Shown: positions 48,158 to 56,872 of the stretch, piece after piece
How the letters are laid out: every line of letters begins with the position of its first letter
Numbering within the stretch: position 1 is the stretch's first letter
Source of the DNA: Candidatus Nanopelagicales bacterium
Lineage (GTDB): Bacteria > Actinomycetota > Actinomycetes > S36-B12
Direction of reading: 5' to 3'
NCBI GenBank assembly: GCA_030827125.1
Contig: JAURFD010000001.1
Location: forward strand, 62,001 to 126,000
Length of the DNA: 64,000 nt
The notes under the pieces: generated by a model
The model's input: only the letters and a program-made list of their open reading frames with translations
Database searches by the model: none
What the model was told of the DNA's origin: nothing
Made by a program: the position numbers and the translations under genes

Positions 48158-49426
48158 GTGGAGGCGCTGCAGATCATCGGAGGCAACCGACTTGCCGGTT
48201 CGGTGCGCGTGACCGGCGCCAAGAACAGCGTCCTGAAACTCATGGCTGCCGCGCTCCTCGCCCCCGGACGAACGACATTGACCGAGGTGCCCGGCATCCT
48301 CGATGTCGAGATCATGGGCGAACTCCTCCGGCGACTCGGCTGCGCCGTCGAACTCGACCTTGGCCATGGCAGGGTCAGCATCGATGTGCCGGAGTCGCTT
48401 GAGCATCGCGCCGACTACGACCTCGTCCGCCGGATGCGCGCGTCCATCACCGTGCTCGGGCCGCTTCTCGCCCGGTGCGGTGTCGTCGATGTCGCGCTGC
48501 CCGGCGGGGACAACATCGGCTCCCGCGGTCTCGACATGCACGTCTCGGGTCTGCAGCGCATGGGCGCCGAGGTCACCATCGAGCACGGCTACCTCATCGC
48601 CTCAGCACCTGAGGGACTCCACGGAGCGTCCGTGTGGCTCGACTTCCCGAGCGTGGGGGCGACCGAGACGATCCTCATGGCGGCGGTGACGGCGGCCGGC
48701 CGCACGGTTATCGACAATGCCGCGCGCGAGCCGGAGATCGTCGACATCTGCCAGATGCTCATCGACATGGGGGCGCACATCGACGGTGCCGGTACGTCGA
48801 CGCTGGAGGTCGAGGGAGTGCCGTCCCTGCGCCCGGTCCAGCACGCCACCGTCCCGGACCGCATCGTCACCGGCACCTGGGCGGTGGCTGCGGCGATCAC
48901 CGGGGGTGACATCACCATCGAGAACGCGCGGCCAGAGCACCTCCAGATCGCGCTGGACAAGCTGAGCACTGCGGGCGCCGACGTCACCGAGATCGACGAC
49001 GGCCTCCACGTCCGCATGGACCGTCGTCCGGCGGCGGTCGACATCGTGACGCTGCCCTATCCGGGATTCCCCACCGACCTGCAACCGCAGTTCATTGCCC
49101 TGAACGCTGTGGCGCAGGGGACGGCTCTCGTCACGGAGAACCTCTTCGAGGCGCGCTTTCGCTTCGTGCACGAACTCGTGCGACTCGGGGCCGACGTCCA
49201 GACGGAGGGTCACCACGCGCTAGTACGCGGGCGTGATCAACTCAGCGGAGCGCCCGTCGAGGCCACCGACATCCGTGCCGGAGCTGGGTTGGTCCTTGCC
49301 GGACTCGTCGCCGAGGGTGTCACCTCCGTGCACGAGGTACATCACATCGATCGCGGTTATGCGGGCTTTGTGGACGACCTGGTCCGCCTCGGCGCCCAGA
49401 TCAGCCGCGTCCCGATCCCGGGCTGA
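48158..49426 (+). CDS. murA: UDP-GlcNAc 1-carboxyvinyltransferase
   Basis: A 422-residue enolpyruvyl transferase for the first committed step of peptidoglycan synthesis. The N-terminal [20 protein letters not shown] is typical. In the active-site loop PGGDNIGSR the usual Cys is replaced by Asp118 (codon at 48509-48511), as in mycobacteria. There the change leaves activity intact and gives fosfomycin resistance. The start is a leaderless GTG. The 3' end overlaps the convergent DUF2007-like gene by 26 bases. Confidence 0.95.
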   Translation: MEALQIIGGNRLAGSVRVTGAKNSVLKLMAAALLAPGRTTLTEVPGILDVEIMGELLRRLGCAVELDLGHGRVSIDVPESLEHRADYDLVRRMRASITVLGPLLARCGVVDVALPGGDNIGSRGLDMHVSGLQRMGAEVTIEHGYLIASAPEGLHGASVWLDFPSVGATETILMAAVTAAGRTVIDNAAREPEIVDICQMLIDMGAHIDGAGTSTLEVEGVPSLRPVQHATVPDRIVTGTWAVAAAITGGDITIENARPEHLQIALDKLSTAGADVTEIDDGLHVRMDRRPAAVDIVTLPYPGFPTDLQPQFIALNAVAQGTALVTENLFEARFRFVHELVRLGADVQTEGHHALVRGRDQLSGAPVEATDIRAGAGLVLAGLVAEGVTSVHEVHHIDRGYAGFVDDLVRLGAQISRVPIPG

Positions 49427-49730
49427 GGGCCGCCCGTGCCTTATCGGCATCCTGCGGCCAGACCATGAGCCGGGGGCCATCGAGGGTCTTCGCGAGTGTG
49501 GCGCGAATCCCCGCGGCCTCCAGGGTCTGCCGGGAGATCTCTCCCTCGATGTACGTCGGGGGGCTCGCCACAGAGACGAGCACGCCGTAATCGTCCTCCT
49601 TGCCGGGACGGGCGGGGGCGGCCACGACGGAGCCGCCACGACGAAAGGCCCAGCGCAGCAGCAGGATGAGCACGCCGAGGAAGGCGAACGCCATGAGCGG
49701 GCCCACGATGTAGGAGTAGGAGTTCGCCAC
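49401..49730 (-). CDS. single-span membrane protein with DUF2007-like domain
   Basis: About 109 residues. A hydrophobic span (about 10-28) is followed by a basic RRGG, a linker and a small domain ([30 protein letters not shown]) resembling the DUF2007 'putative signal transducing' fold, which faces the cytoplasm. The GTG at 49730 has CACGAT six bases upstream; a GTG at 49766 would add 12 residues but would lie only 28 bases from the divergent mutase start. The function is unknown. Confidence 0.7.
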   Translation of the reverse strand: MANSYSYIVGPLMAFAFLGVLILLLRWAFRRGGSVVAAPARPGKEDDYGVLVSVASPPTYIEGEISRQTLEAAGIRATLAKTLDGPRLMVWPQDADKARAALSPGSGRG

Positions 49731-49770
49731 GGGAACATCGTGGGGCAGGTTGGCTCGGGCCGCCACCGGA

Positions 49771-49786
49771 CCTACTGACCAGTAGG
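49771..49786. promoter_or_regulatory. perfect 7-bp inverted repeat CCTACTG-AC-CAGTAGG, putative operator
   Basis: The palindrome lies between the divergent DUF2007-like and mutase genes and overlaps the mutase -10 element TAGGCT. A bound repressor would block transcription. The form is like TetR-family sites, but no regulator gene is nearby. Confidence 0.5.
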
Positions 49787-49788
49787 CT
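49783..49788 (+). promoter_or_regulatory. -10 element TAGGCT, leaderless GTG start of the mutase
   Basis: TAGGCT, six bases, then GTG at 49795. Confidence 0.6.
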
Positions 49789-49794
49789 TATCTC

Positions 49795-51792
49795 GTGCCT
49801 CGCCCCAAGGATCGTCCGTGGCTCATGCGGACCTACGCCGGGCATTCGTCGCCCGCCGAGTCCAATGCTCTCTACCGGCGCAACCTCGCCAAGGGGCAGA
49901 CGGGTCTTTCCATCGCCTTCGACCTGCCGACGCAGACCGGCTACGACCCGGACAGTCCGATGGCCGAGGGTGAGGTGGGTCGCGTCGGGGTGCCGGTTGC
50001 CGATCTCGGCGATATGCGTGCCCTGCTCGAGGACATCCCGATCGGCGAGATGAACACCTCGATGACGATCAACGCCACGGCGATGTGGCTCTACGCCCTG
50101 TACGTCGTCGCCGCGGAGGAGCAGGGTGTCCCGGAATCCACACTCCAGGGGACCACGCAGAACGACATCATCAAGGAGTACCTCAGTCGGGGCACCTATG
50201 TCTTCCCGCCCGGCCCGTCGCTGCGCCTCATCACCGACATGGTGGTGCACACCGTGGAGCACGCACCGAAGTGGAATCCAACCAACATCTGTAGTTACCA
50301 CCTCCAGGAGGCGGGGGCGACTCCCGTCCAAGAGATCGCCTTCTCCCTTGCCACGGCGATCGCCGTACTCGACGCGGTGCGGGACTCGGGCGTGGTCCCA
50401 CCGGATCGGTTCGGCGAGGTGGTCAGCCGCATCTCCTTCTTTGTGAACGCCGGGGTCCGCTTCATCGAGGAAATGTGCAAGGTGCGTGCCTTCGTGGCGC
50501 TGTGGGATGAAATCACGCGGGACCGCTACGGCGTGACCGATCCCAACCAACGACGATTCCGCTACGGAGTCCAGGTCAATTCGCTGGGTCTTACCGAGGC
50601 GCAGCCGGAGAACAACATCCAGCGCATCGTCCTCGAGATGCTGGCGGTCACGCTCTCCAAAGACGCCCGTGCGCGCGCGATCCAGCTCCCGGCGTGGAAC
50701 GAGGCCCTCGGGTTGCCCCGGCCCTGGGACCAGCAGTGGTCGCTGCGGATTCAGCAGGTTCTCGCGGAGGAGAGCGACCTGCTCGAGTACGACGACATCT
50801 TCAGCGGGAGCACCGTCATCGAGTCGGCGGTCGCTCAGATGGTCGCTGATGCCCGCGCCGAACTCGATCGCGTTCTCGCCGACGGTGGTGCGGTGGCCGC
50901 GGTAGAGAGTGGCTACATGAAGGCCGAACTGGTCAAGGCGCATGCGGCCCGCCGGGCCCGCATCGAGTCGGGCGAGGACACCATCGTGGGGCTCAACGCA
51001 CATGTGGAGACCGAGCCCAATCCCATGCTCGCCGATCTCGACGGGGCGATTCAGACGGTGGATGCCGATGTGGCCGAGCGGGCCATCGACGGTGTGCGGG
51101 CCTGGCGAGCCCAACGCGATGAATCGCGGGCCCAAGCGACCTTGGACGCCCTGCGGGCGGCCGCGCAGACGTCGACCAACCTGGTCCCCCTCAGCATCGA
51201 GTGCGCCCGCGCAGGGGTGACGACGGGGGAGTGGGCCGATGTCCTCCGCGAGATCTTTGGCGAATTCCGCGCACCGACCGGTGTGAGCGGAGCCGCGGGT
51301 CATGCGGCAGACCAGCCCGGTCTCGCCGGAGTGCGCGAGGAGGTACGCCGCACTGAGGAGGAACTTGGCTCGCGGCTGCGTTTCCTCGTCGCCAAACCGG
51401 GCCTCGACGGTCACTCCAATGGCGCCGAACAGATCGCCGTCCGCGCACGCGATGCTGGATTCGAGGTCATCTATCAGGGCATTCGGCTCACACCGGAGCA
51501 GATCGTCGCAGCAGCGGTCGAGGAGGACGTCGACGTCGTCGGCATCTCCGTGCTCTCCGGAGCCCACCTCGAACTCGTCCCGCGCATTGTCGAAGGCATG
51601 CACGCGGCAGGACTGACTGACGCCGTAGTCGTCGTGGGCGGGATCATCCCGCCGGCCGACGCCGATCGCCTCCTCGCCCTCGGCGTCGCGGATGTCTTCA
51701 CCCCCAAGGACTACGACGCCACGGCGATCATGCGTCGCATCGTGGAGCATGTTCGGACGGCCCGCGGGCTCACGCCAGCAAAGGTCGGCTAA
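49795..51792 (+). CDS. B12-dependent ethylmalonyl-CoA mutase-like protein (MeaA family)
   Basis: A 665-residue acyl-CoA mutase with both domains in one chain. The catalytic barrel (about 1-510) opens RPWLMRTYAGHSSPAESNALYRRNL and has AFDLPTQTGYD and NTSMTINATAMWL. The C-terminal cobalamin domain (about 535-660) shows DGHSNG, SVLSGAH and VGGII. Length and N-terminus fit the MeaA/Ecm group, which turns (2R)-ethylmalonyl-CoA into methylsuccinyl-CoA, better than methylmalonyl-CoA mutase large subunits. The reductase, epimerase and MeaB genes at 58.8-63 kb support this. An isobutyryl-CoA-type or other mutase cannot be fully excluded. Confidence 0.85.
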   Translation: MPRPKDRPWLMRTYAGHSSPAESNALYRRNLAKGQTGLSIAFDLPTQTGYDPDSPMAEGEVGRVGVPVADLGDMRALLEDIPIGEMNTSMTINATAMWLYALYVVAAEEQGVPESTLQGTTQNDIIKEYLSRGTYVFPPGPSLRLITDMVVHTVEHAPKWNPTNICSYHLQEAGATPVQEIAFSLATAIAVLDAVRDSGVVPPDRFGEVVSRISFFVNAGVRFIEEMCKVRAFVALWDEITRDRYGVTDPNQRRFRYGVQVNSLGLTEAQPENNIQRIVLEMLAVTLSKDARARAIQLPAWNEALGLPRPWDQQWSLRIQQVLAEESDLLEYDDIFSGSTVIESAVAQMVADARAELDRVLADGGAVAAVESGYMKAELVKAHAARRARIESGEDTIVGLNAHVETEPNPMLADLDGAIQTVDADVAERAIDGVRAWRAQRDESRAQATLDALRAAAQTSTNLVPLSIECARAGVTTGEWADVLREIFGEFRAPTGVSGAAGHAADQPGLAGVREEVRRTEEELGSRLRFLVAKPGLDGHSNGAEQIAVRARDAGFEVIYQGIRLTPEQIVAAAVEEDVDVVGISVLSGAHLELVPRIVEGMHAAGLTDAVVVVGGIIPPADADRLLALGVADVFTPKDYDATAIMRRIVEHVRTARGLTPAKVG

Positions 51793-52470
51793 ATGCGCTT
51801 GGTTGTGGCGCGCTGCTCGGTGGATTACGCCGGTCGCCTGGAGGCGCACCTGCCCGAAGCGACTCGCGTGCTCATGGTCAAGGCTGATGGATCGGTCCTC
51901 GTGCACGCGGACGGCGGCTCCTACAAGCCCCTGAATTGGATGAGTCCACCGTGCGCGCTCACGGTGAGTGAAGCCGACGGCGAGGTCAGCGAGACCTGGG
52001 TAGTGACGAACAAGGCGGGCGAGACGTTGACCGTGCGCCTGCACGAGGTGCACCACGATTCGCAGCACGACCTCGGTATCGACCCCGGGCTAGTCAAGGA
52101 CGGGGTGGAAGCGCACCTGCAGAAGCTGCTGGCCGAGCAGGTGGAGACCCTGGGGGCTGGCTGGTCGCTGGTACGCCGTGAGTACCCGACGCCGATCGGC
52201 CCGGTCGATCTGCTGTGCCGGGATGACCGGGGCGCCTCGGTGGCTGTGGAGATCAAGCGTCGTGGCGAGATTGATGGCGTGGAGCAGCTGACCCGCTATC
52301 TCGATTTGCTCAATCGCGACCCACTCCTGTCACCGGTGACGGGGATCTTTGCGGCGCAGGAGATCAAGCCGCAGGCCCGGACTTTGGCCGAGGACCGCGG
52401 TATTCGCTGCGTCGTTCTTGACTACGCGGCCATGCGGGGAAGCGACGACCCGGACTCACGACTGTTCTGA
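51793..52470 (+). CDS. nucS: endonuclease NucS (mismatch-specific)
   Basis: A 225-residue two-domain nuclease. The N-terminal beta domain binds DNA. The C-terminal RecB-like domain has the acidic GPVDLLCRD and the VAVEIKRRG motif (Asp, Glu, Lys). The chain ends DSRLF, the clamp-interaction tail known in actinobacterial and archaeal NucS. It carries out mismatch repair in bacteria that lack MutS and MutL. The ATG follows the mutase stop directly, so the two genes are probably cotranscribed. Confidence 0.95.
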   Translation: MRLVVARCSVDYAGRLEAHLPEATRVLMVKADGSVLVHADGGSYKPLNWMSPPCALTVSEADGEVSETWVVTNKAGETLTVRLHEVHHDSQHDLGIDPGLVKDGVEAHLQKLLAEQVETLGAGWSLVRREYPTPIGPVDLLCRDDRGASVAVEIKRRGEIDGVEQLTRYLDLLNRDPLLSPVTGIFAAQEIKPQARTLAEDRGIRCVVLDYAAMRGSDDPDSRLF

Positions 52471-52494
52471 ATTCGGTGATGGGAGACTAACGGC

Positions 52495-54261
52495 ATGGAG
52501 ATGAGCACGGTAGGCGTTGTTGGTCTGGGCACGATGGGAGCGGGGATCGCGGAGGTCTGCGCCCGGCACGGCTATCGCGTTGTCGCTGTCGAAACTGATC
52601 AGGACGCACTGGAGCATGGACGCGCATCCATCTCCGGCTCGACGCAGCGTGCTGTCACCCGCGGGAAGTTGACCGAGGATGAGCGCGGCGCGATTCTCGA
52701 TCGCATCACCTTCACGACCGCACTCGAAGATCTGTCCGCGGTCGATTTGGTGGTCGAGGCGATCCCCGAGGACCTTGATCTCAAGCGTGAACTGTTCGGT
52801 CGGTTGGACGCCATCACACCGCCGCACGCCATCCTCGCCTCTAACACCTCGTCGCTGTCCGTTACCGAGATCGCGGTTGCCACGGGTCGGCCGGCTCAGG
52901 TGGCGGGTCTGCACTTCTTCAATCCCGCACCGGTGCAGGCCTTCGTCGAGGTCGTGCGCACCGTCGTGACCTCCCAGGATGTGGTCGACGCGCTTGAGGA
53001 GATGGCCCGCTCGCTCGGCAAGGAGCCGGTGGTCATCGGTGACCGAGCCGGCTTCATCGCCAACGCCCTGCTCTTCGGCTACCTCAATCACGCGGTGTCG
53101 ATGTATGAAGCCCGCTACGCCTCACGCGAGGACATCGACGCGGCGATGCGCCTCGGCTGCGGATATCCCATGGGGCCGCTCGCCCTGCTCGACCTCATCG
53201 GCCTGGATACGGCGTACGAGATCTTGGACACGATGTACAAGCAGGGTCGCGATCGCCTGCACGCACCGTCCCCGATCATCAAGCAGATGGTGACCGCTGG
53301 CCTGCGAGGGCGCAAGACTGGTCGTGGCTTCTACACCTACGCCGCTCCCGGATCGCCCGAGATCGTTGATGACGGTGCGGCCGAGATATCCGGACCGGCA
53401 GTCGACCCGCTACCGGTGCAGCGCGTGGGTGTGGTGGGCTCGGGCACGATGGCGACGGGGATCGCCGAGGTGCTTGCCAAGGGTGGCTTCGATGTCACCC
53501 TGGTCGCCCGTTCTGAATCCAGCCTGTCCCGCGCGGTGGGCGCCATCGACAAGTCGTTGGAGAAGGCGGTGCAGCGCGGCAAGCTCGAGGCCGACGCGCG
53601 TGATGTCATTCGTGCCCGGATCACCGGCTCGACACGACTCGAGGATCTTGCCGATGTCGACCTCGTCGTCGAGGCGGTCGTCGAAGAACTCAGCGTGAAG
53701 ACGGCACTGTTCGAAAACCTCGATGAGATCTGCCGTCCCGGCGCGATTCTCGCGACGACGACCTCGAGCCTGCCGGTCGTCGACCTTGCGGCGGTGACCA
53801 CGCGGCCTGCCGATGTTGTCGGGCTGCACTTCTTCAATCCCGCGCAGGTGATGAAGCTGGTCGAGGTGGTGAACACCGTGTCGACATCGCCGACGACGGT
53901 GGCGACCGCACTTGATGTTGCTCGCCGTTCGGGAAAGCATGCGGTGCTCTGTGGTGACCGCGCCGGCTTCATTGTCAATGCGCTTCTCTTCCCCTACCTG
54001 AATGACGCTATCCGGATGCTGGAGGCGAACTACGCCTCCGCCGATGACATCGACCTTGCGATGAAGAAGGGCTGCGGCTACCCCATGGGCCCGTTCGAGT
54101 TGCTTGACGTCGTGGGGCTCGATGTTTCGCTCGCGATCCAGCAGACGCTCTACCGGGAATTCCGCGAACGTGGCTTCGCGCCCGCCCCGCGGTTGGAGCA
54201 TCTGGTGACCGCCGGCTATCTCGGGCGCAAGACCGGCCGCGGCTTCCGCACCTACGAGTAG
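52495..54261 (+). CDS. tandem-fused 3-hydroxyacyl-CoA dehydrogenase
   Basis: A 588-residue protein made of two complete dehydrogenase units of about 280-300 residues. Unit 1 starts VGVVGLGTMGAGIAE (residue 6 on) and unit 2 VGVVGSGTMATGIAE (about 311 on). Each keeps HFFNPA with the catalytic His, GDRAGFI.NALLF and the C-terminal GYPMGP..LLD motif. Single-unit relatives (FadB2, Hbd) act as dimers on 3-hydroxybutyryl-CoA. The fusion would give a built-in dimer whose halves may differ in chain length. GGGAGA precedes the ATG, 24 bases after nucS. Confidence 0.9.
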   Translation: MEMSTVGVVGLGTMGAGIAEVCARHGYRVVAVETDQDALEHGRASISGSTQRAVTRGKLTEDERGAILDRITFTTALEDLSAVDLVVEAIPEDLDLKRELFGRLDAITPPHAILASNTSSLSVTEIAVATGRPAQVAGLHFFNPAPVQAFVEVVRTVVTSQDVVDALEEMARSLGKEPVVIGDRAGFIANALLFGYLNHAVSMYEARYASREDIDAAMRLGCGYPMGPLALLDLIGLDTAYEILDTMYKQGRDRLHAPSPIIKQMVTAGLRGRKTGRGFYTYAAPGSPEIVDDGAAEISGPAVDPLPVQRVGVVGSGTMATGIAEVLAKGGFDVTLVARSESSLSRAVGAIDKSLEKAVQRGKLEADARDVIRARITGSTRLEDLADVDLVVEAVVEELSVKTALFENLDEICRPGAILATTTSSLPVVDLAAVTTRPADVVGLHFFNPAQVMKLVEVVNTVSTSPTTVATALDVARRSGKHAVLCGDRAGFIVNALLFPYLNDAIRMLEANYASADDIDLAMKKGCGYPMGPFELLDVVGLDVSLAIQQTLYREFRERGFAPAPRLEHLVTAGYLGRKTGRGFRTYE

Positions 54262-54264
54262 CGG

Positions 54265-54525
54265 GTGGGACGACGCCGACCGGCCCGCAAGCCGGCAACC
54301 ACACGCCCCGACGTGCTCGAGGAGCATCCTGATGGGGATTGGTACGTCCGACCTATCACCGGGTCGTCGTCGACGAAGCCGTATCGCTGTCCCGGATGCG
54401 ATCAGCAGATCATGCCCGCGACCCCGCACATCGTCGCGTGGCCGGCTGATCGGGGCATCGAGGATCGACGCCACTGGCACACCCCGTGCTGGAAGGCACG
54501 CAATCGCCGAGGACCGGCTCGATGA
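54265..54525 (+). CDS. small zinc-finger-like protein, function unknown
   Basis: An 86-residue basic protein. CPGC (about residues 42-45) and a later HWHTPCW (about 69-75) could bind one zinc ion (Cys, Cys, His, Cys). The Arg/Pro-rich ends suggest nucleic-acid contact. The GTG start is three bases after the dehydrogenase stop, and its own stop overlaps the next ATG (ATGA). It is kept in the operon with nucS and the acyl-CoA genes. Confidence 0.7.
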   Translation: MGRRRPARKPATTRPDVLEEHPDGDWYVRPITGSSSTKPYRCPGCDQQIMPATPHIVAWPADRGIEDRRHWHTPCWKARNRRGPAR

Positions 54526-55289
54526 GTGACGGCGAGGAAATCCGCGCCACCAGCGTCCTGCCGGCCGAGCGCCGTCCGCTCACCCTGACGACGGCCGATG
54601 GGCTCCGACTCGTCGGGGAGGTCGCCCGGCCGCAAGGGCGCCCCGCAAGGGCGACGTTGGTCTGTGCACATCCGCTGCCGACGCACGGCGGCATGATGGA
54701 CAGCCATCTGCTGCGCAAAGCCGCCTGGCGACTTCCCGCCCTCGCCGACATCGCCGTGGTGCGCTTCAACACCCGCGGTACGACGTCGGCGGCCGGGACC
54801 AGCGAGGGTGCCTTCGACGGATCCACGGCGGAGGGACTTGATCTCACTGCGGCTGTGGACTGGGCCCGCGCCCAGGGACTGCCCAATCCCTGGCTGCTCG
54901 GCTGGTCCTTCGGCAGTGACGTCGTCCTGCGACACGGACGCACCCTGGCACCGGAGGGCGTGATCGCGGTGTCCCCCCCGTTGCGCTACACGACCGCGGA
55001 GGAACTGGCCGCCTGGAATGCCGTGGTCACACCGATGGTGTGTTTGGTCCCCGAGAACGACGACTATCTGCAGCCCGAGGAGGCGCGCGAACGCTTTGCC
55101 GTCGTACCTCGCGCCGAGATCGTCGTCGGTGAGGGCATGGGGCACCTGTGGGTGGGCGAGCCCGCGGTCCGCCGAGTGCTGGGCGAGGTGGTGACGCGAT
55201 TGCGCCCCGATCTGCCACCTCTAGTCTGGGAGTGGCCGGCCGACCGGGCGGTACGGGAAGGACCGATGGAGAGGTGGTCGGACTTATGA
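54522..55289 (+). CDS. alpha/beta hydrolase
   Basis: A 255-residue protein with VCAHPLPTHGGMMDS (oxyanion-hole region), RFNTRG and the nucleophile in LLGWSFGSDVV, with a late GHLWVGE that may supply the His. It resembles the dienelactone-hydrolase/YqiA-like group of small cytoplasmic hydrolases. It starts on an ATGA overlap with the zinc-finger-like gene and ends on an ATGA overlap with the SDR gene. Confidence 0.82.
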   Translation: MSDGEEIRATSVLPAERRPLTLTTADGLRLVGEVARPQGRPARATLVCAHPLPTHGGMMDSHLLRKAAWRLPALADIAVVRFNTRGTTSAAGTSEGAFDGSTAEGLDLTAAVDWARAQGLPNPWLLGWSFGSDVVLRHGRTLAPEGVIAVSPPLRYTTAEELAAWNAVVTPMVCLVPENDDYLQPEEARERFAVVPRAEIVVGEGMGHLWVGEPAVRRVLGEVVTRLRPDLPPLVWEWPADRAVREGPMERWSDL

Positions 55290-56047
55290 CCTTTGACCTG
55301 ACCGGCAAGCGAGCCCTGGTGACCGGAGCATCGCGAGGGATCGGCCGCGGTATCGCGCTCGCGTACGCCGCGGCCGGTGCGGACGTGGCCATTCTGGCGC
55401 GCAACGCCGATCTGCTCGCCGAGGTCGCGGGCGAGATCGAGGCCCTGGGACGTCGTTCCGCAGTCGTGACCGCCGACATCCTCGATGCCGACTCGACGCG
55501 GGCCGCCGTCACGCAGGCGATCGAGACGCTCGGGGGCTTGGACATCCTGGTGAACAACGCCGGTGGCAACTCCTTCTCGATCCCGGTGGCGCAGATGCGG
55601 ATGAGCGGCTGGGAGAAGACGATGCGGCTCAATCTCGACTCGACGGTGCATATCACCCAGGAGGCACTCCCGGCCATCTCCGCCGATGGGGGCGGCTCGA
55701 TCATCAATGTGTCGTCTGTGGCGGGCCTGCGCGGTGCACCCACCATGGCGCACTATGCGGCCTCGAAGGCGGCGGTGATCTCGTTGACCCAATCGCTCGC
55801 GATCGAGACGGCGTGGATGGGCGTGCGCGTCAACGCCCTCGTGCCCGGCTGGATCGAGACCGATCTCACCGACTTCCTGCGCGCCAGCGATGACGCTGAG
55901 CGCGGCACCTTGTCGCGCGTGCCCATGCAGCGCTGGGGCCGCGTCGAGGAGATCGCCGAGCCGGCAGTCTTCCTGGCGTCGAGTGCGGCGTCGTTCATGA
56001 CCGGTCAGGTCCTCGTCGTCGACGGCGGCCTCTCGGCCATGCCGTAG
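55286..56047 (+). CDS. SDR family oxidoreductase (FabG-like)
   Basis: A 253-residue classical short-chain dehydrogenase with TGASRGIGRG, NNAGG, the catalytic Ser in VSSVAG, and Tyr/Lys in HYAASKAAV. Position and type fit an acyl-CoA or acyl-ACP 3-ketoreductase or a glucose-dehydrogenase-like enzyme. In this operon a 3-hydroxyacyl-CoA role is possible but unproven. It overlaps the hydrolase gene by four bases. Confidence 0.88.
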   Translation: MTFDLTGKRALVTGASRGIGRGIALAYAAAGADVAILARNADLLAEVAGEIEALGRRSAVVTADILDADSTRAAVTQAIETLGGLDILVNNAGGNSFSIPVAQMRMSGWEKTMRLNLDSTVHITQEALPAISADGGGSIINVSSVAGLRGAPTMAHYAASKAAVISLTQSLAIETAWMGVRVNALVPGWIETDLTDFLRASDDAERGTLSRVPMQRWGRVEEIAEPAVFLASSAASFMTGQVLVVDGGLSAMP

Positions 56048-56076
56048 GTCGGGCTGTCCTCCGAGAGGGTGACGGA

Positions 56077-56802
56077 ATGGTTCGATATCTATTGCTGCAT
56101 GCCTTCCCGTTTGATGCCGGGATGTGGGACGACGTGGCCGCGGTCTTGCGTGAGGCCGGTCACGAGGTCATCGCTGCGGATCTTCCCGGGTTTGGCGCCA
56201 CGGCACTTCCTGCCGGCGAGCCAGACCTTGACCGCCTCATTGACGATGTCCTGCCTCGCCTCGACGATGAGCCGGCCATCGTGGTGGGTTGCTCCATGGG
56301 CGGGTACGTCGCCTTCGGCATTGCGCGGGACCGACCGGACCTCGTCACGGCTCTGGCCCTGGTCGACACCAAGGCCACCGACGACGCGTCGGCCGCCCGG
56401 GCGAAGCGCGAACGCATCGCGGCCCTAGCCGAGAGCGGTGGCGACTGGTCGGCCGGCATGGTCGAGGGGCTCCTCGGCGCGACGTCGAGGTCTGGGCGAC
56501 CGGACGTGGTGAGGCGTGTAGAGGACTCCCTCGCGCGGGCATCCGGTGCGAGCGTGGCCTGGGCGCAGCGTGCGATGGCGGCCCGACCGGATTCACGCGA
56601 GGTTCTGTCGAGCCTCACGGTTCCGGTCCTGGTGGTGGTGGGCGACGAGGACACGATGAGCCCGCTGCCCGAGCAGGACCTCATGATCGACGCGGCCCCA
56701 CATGCTCAGTTGATCGTCATTCCCGAGGCCGGTCATCTCACGCCGCTGGAGGTGCCAGCGGAGGTTGCCGCAGCGCTCCTCACCCTCGCAAACCCTCGTT
56801 GA
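56077..56802 (+). CDS. alpha/beta hydrolase
   Basis: A 241-residue hydrolase with LLLHAFPFD, DLPGFG, the nucleophile in VVGCSMGGYVAF, and the acid and His in VVGDEDTMSP and EAGHLTPLE. It is similar to 3-oxoadipate enol-lactonase or BioH-type esterases. GAGAGGG precedes the ATG. Its stop codon lies inside the 26-bp terminator stem that follows. Confidence 0.87.
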   Translation: MVRYLLLHAFPFDAGMWDDVAAVLREAGHEVIAADLPGFGATALPAGEPDLDRLIDDVLPRLDDEPAIVVGCSMGGYVAFGIARDRPDLVTALALVDTKATDDASAARAKRERIAALAESGGDWSAGMVEGLLGATSRSGRPDVVRRVEDSLARASGASVAWAQRAMAARPDSREVLSSLTVPVLVVVGDEDTMSPLPEQDLMIDAAPHAQLIVIPEAGHLTPLEVPAEVAAALLTLANPR

Positions 56803-56856
56803 GTGGCGCGTTGTTGACGGTTTTCGGCGGGAAAACCGTCAACAACGCGCCACTCA
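56800..56856. terminator. 26-bp perfect inverted repeat between convergent genes
   Basis: The arms 56800-56825 and 56831-56856 are exactly complementary, with a five-base loop GGCGG. The TGA stop of the hydrolase is the start of the left arm. There is no T tract. It stands between the convergent hydrolase and acyltransferase genes and could stop transcription from both sides. A perfect stem this long is unusual, and a similar tip occurs at 2438-2502. Confidence 0.65.
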
Positions 56857-56872
56857 GCGGGTGTGGTGGGGG

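Noticed and set aside
49731-49794. Cobalamin riboswitch before the mutase gene
   Set aside because: The mutase start has a -10 element six bases upstream, leaving no leader to hold a riboswitch.
49441-52068. 875-codon open frame on the minus strand opposite the mutase gene
   Set aside because: It runs antisense to a gene with clear B12-mutase motifs, has no domain of its own and reflects the lack of stops in GC-rich complementary frames.
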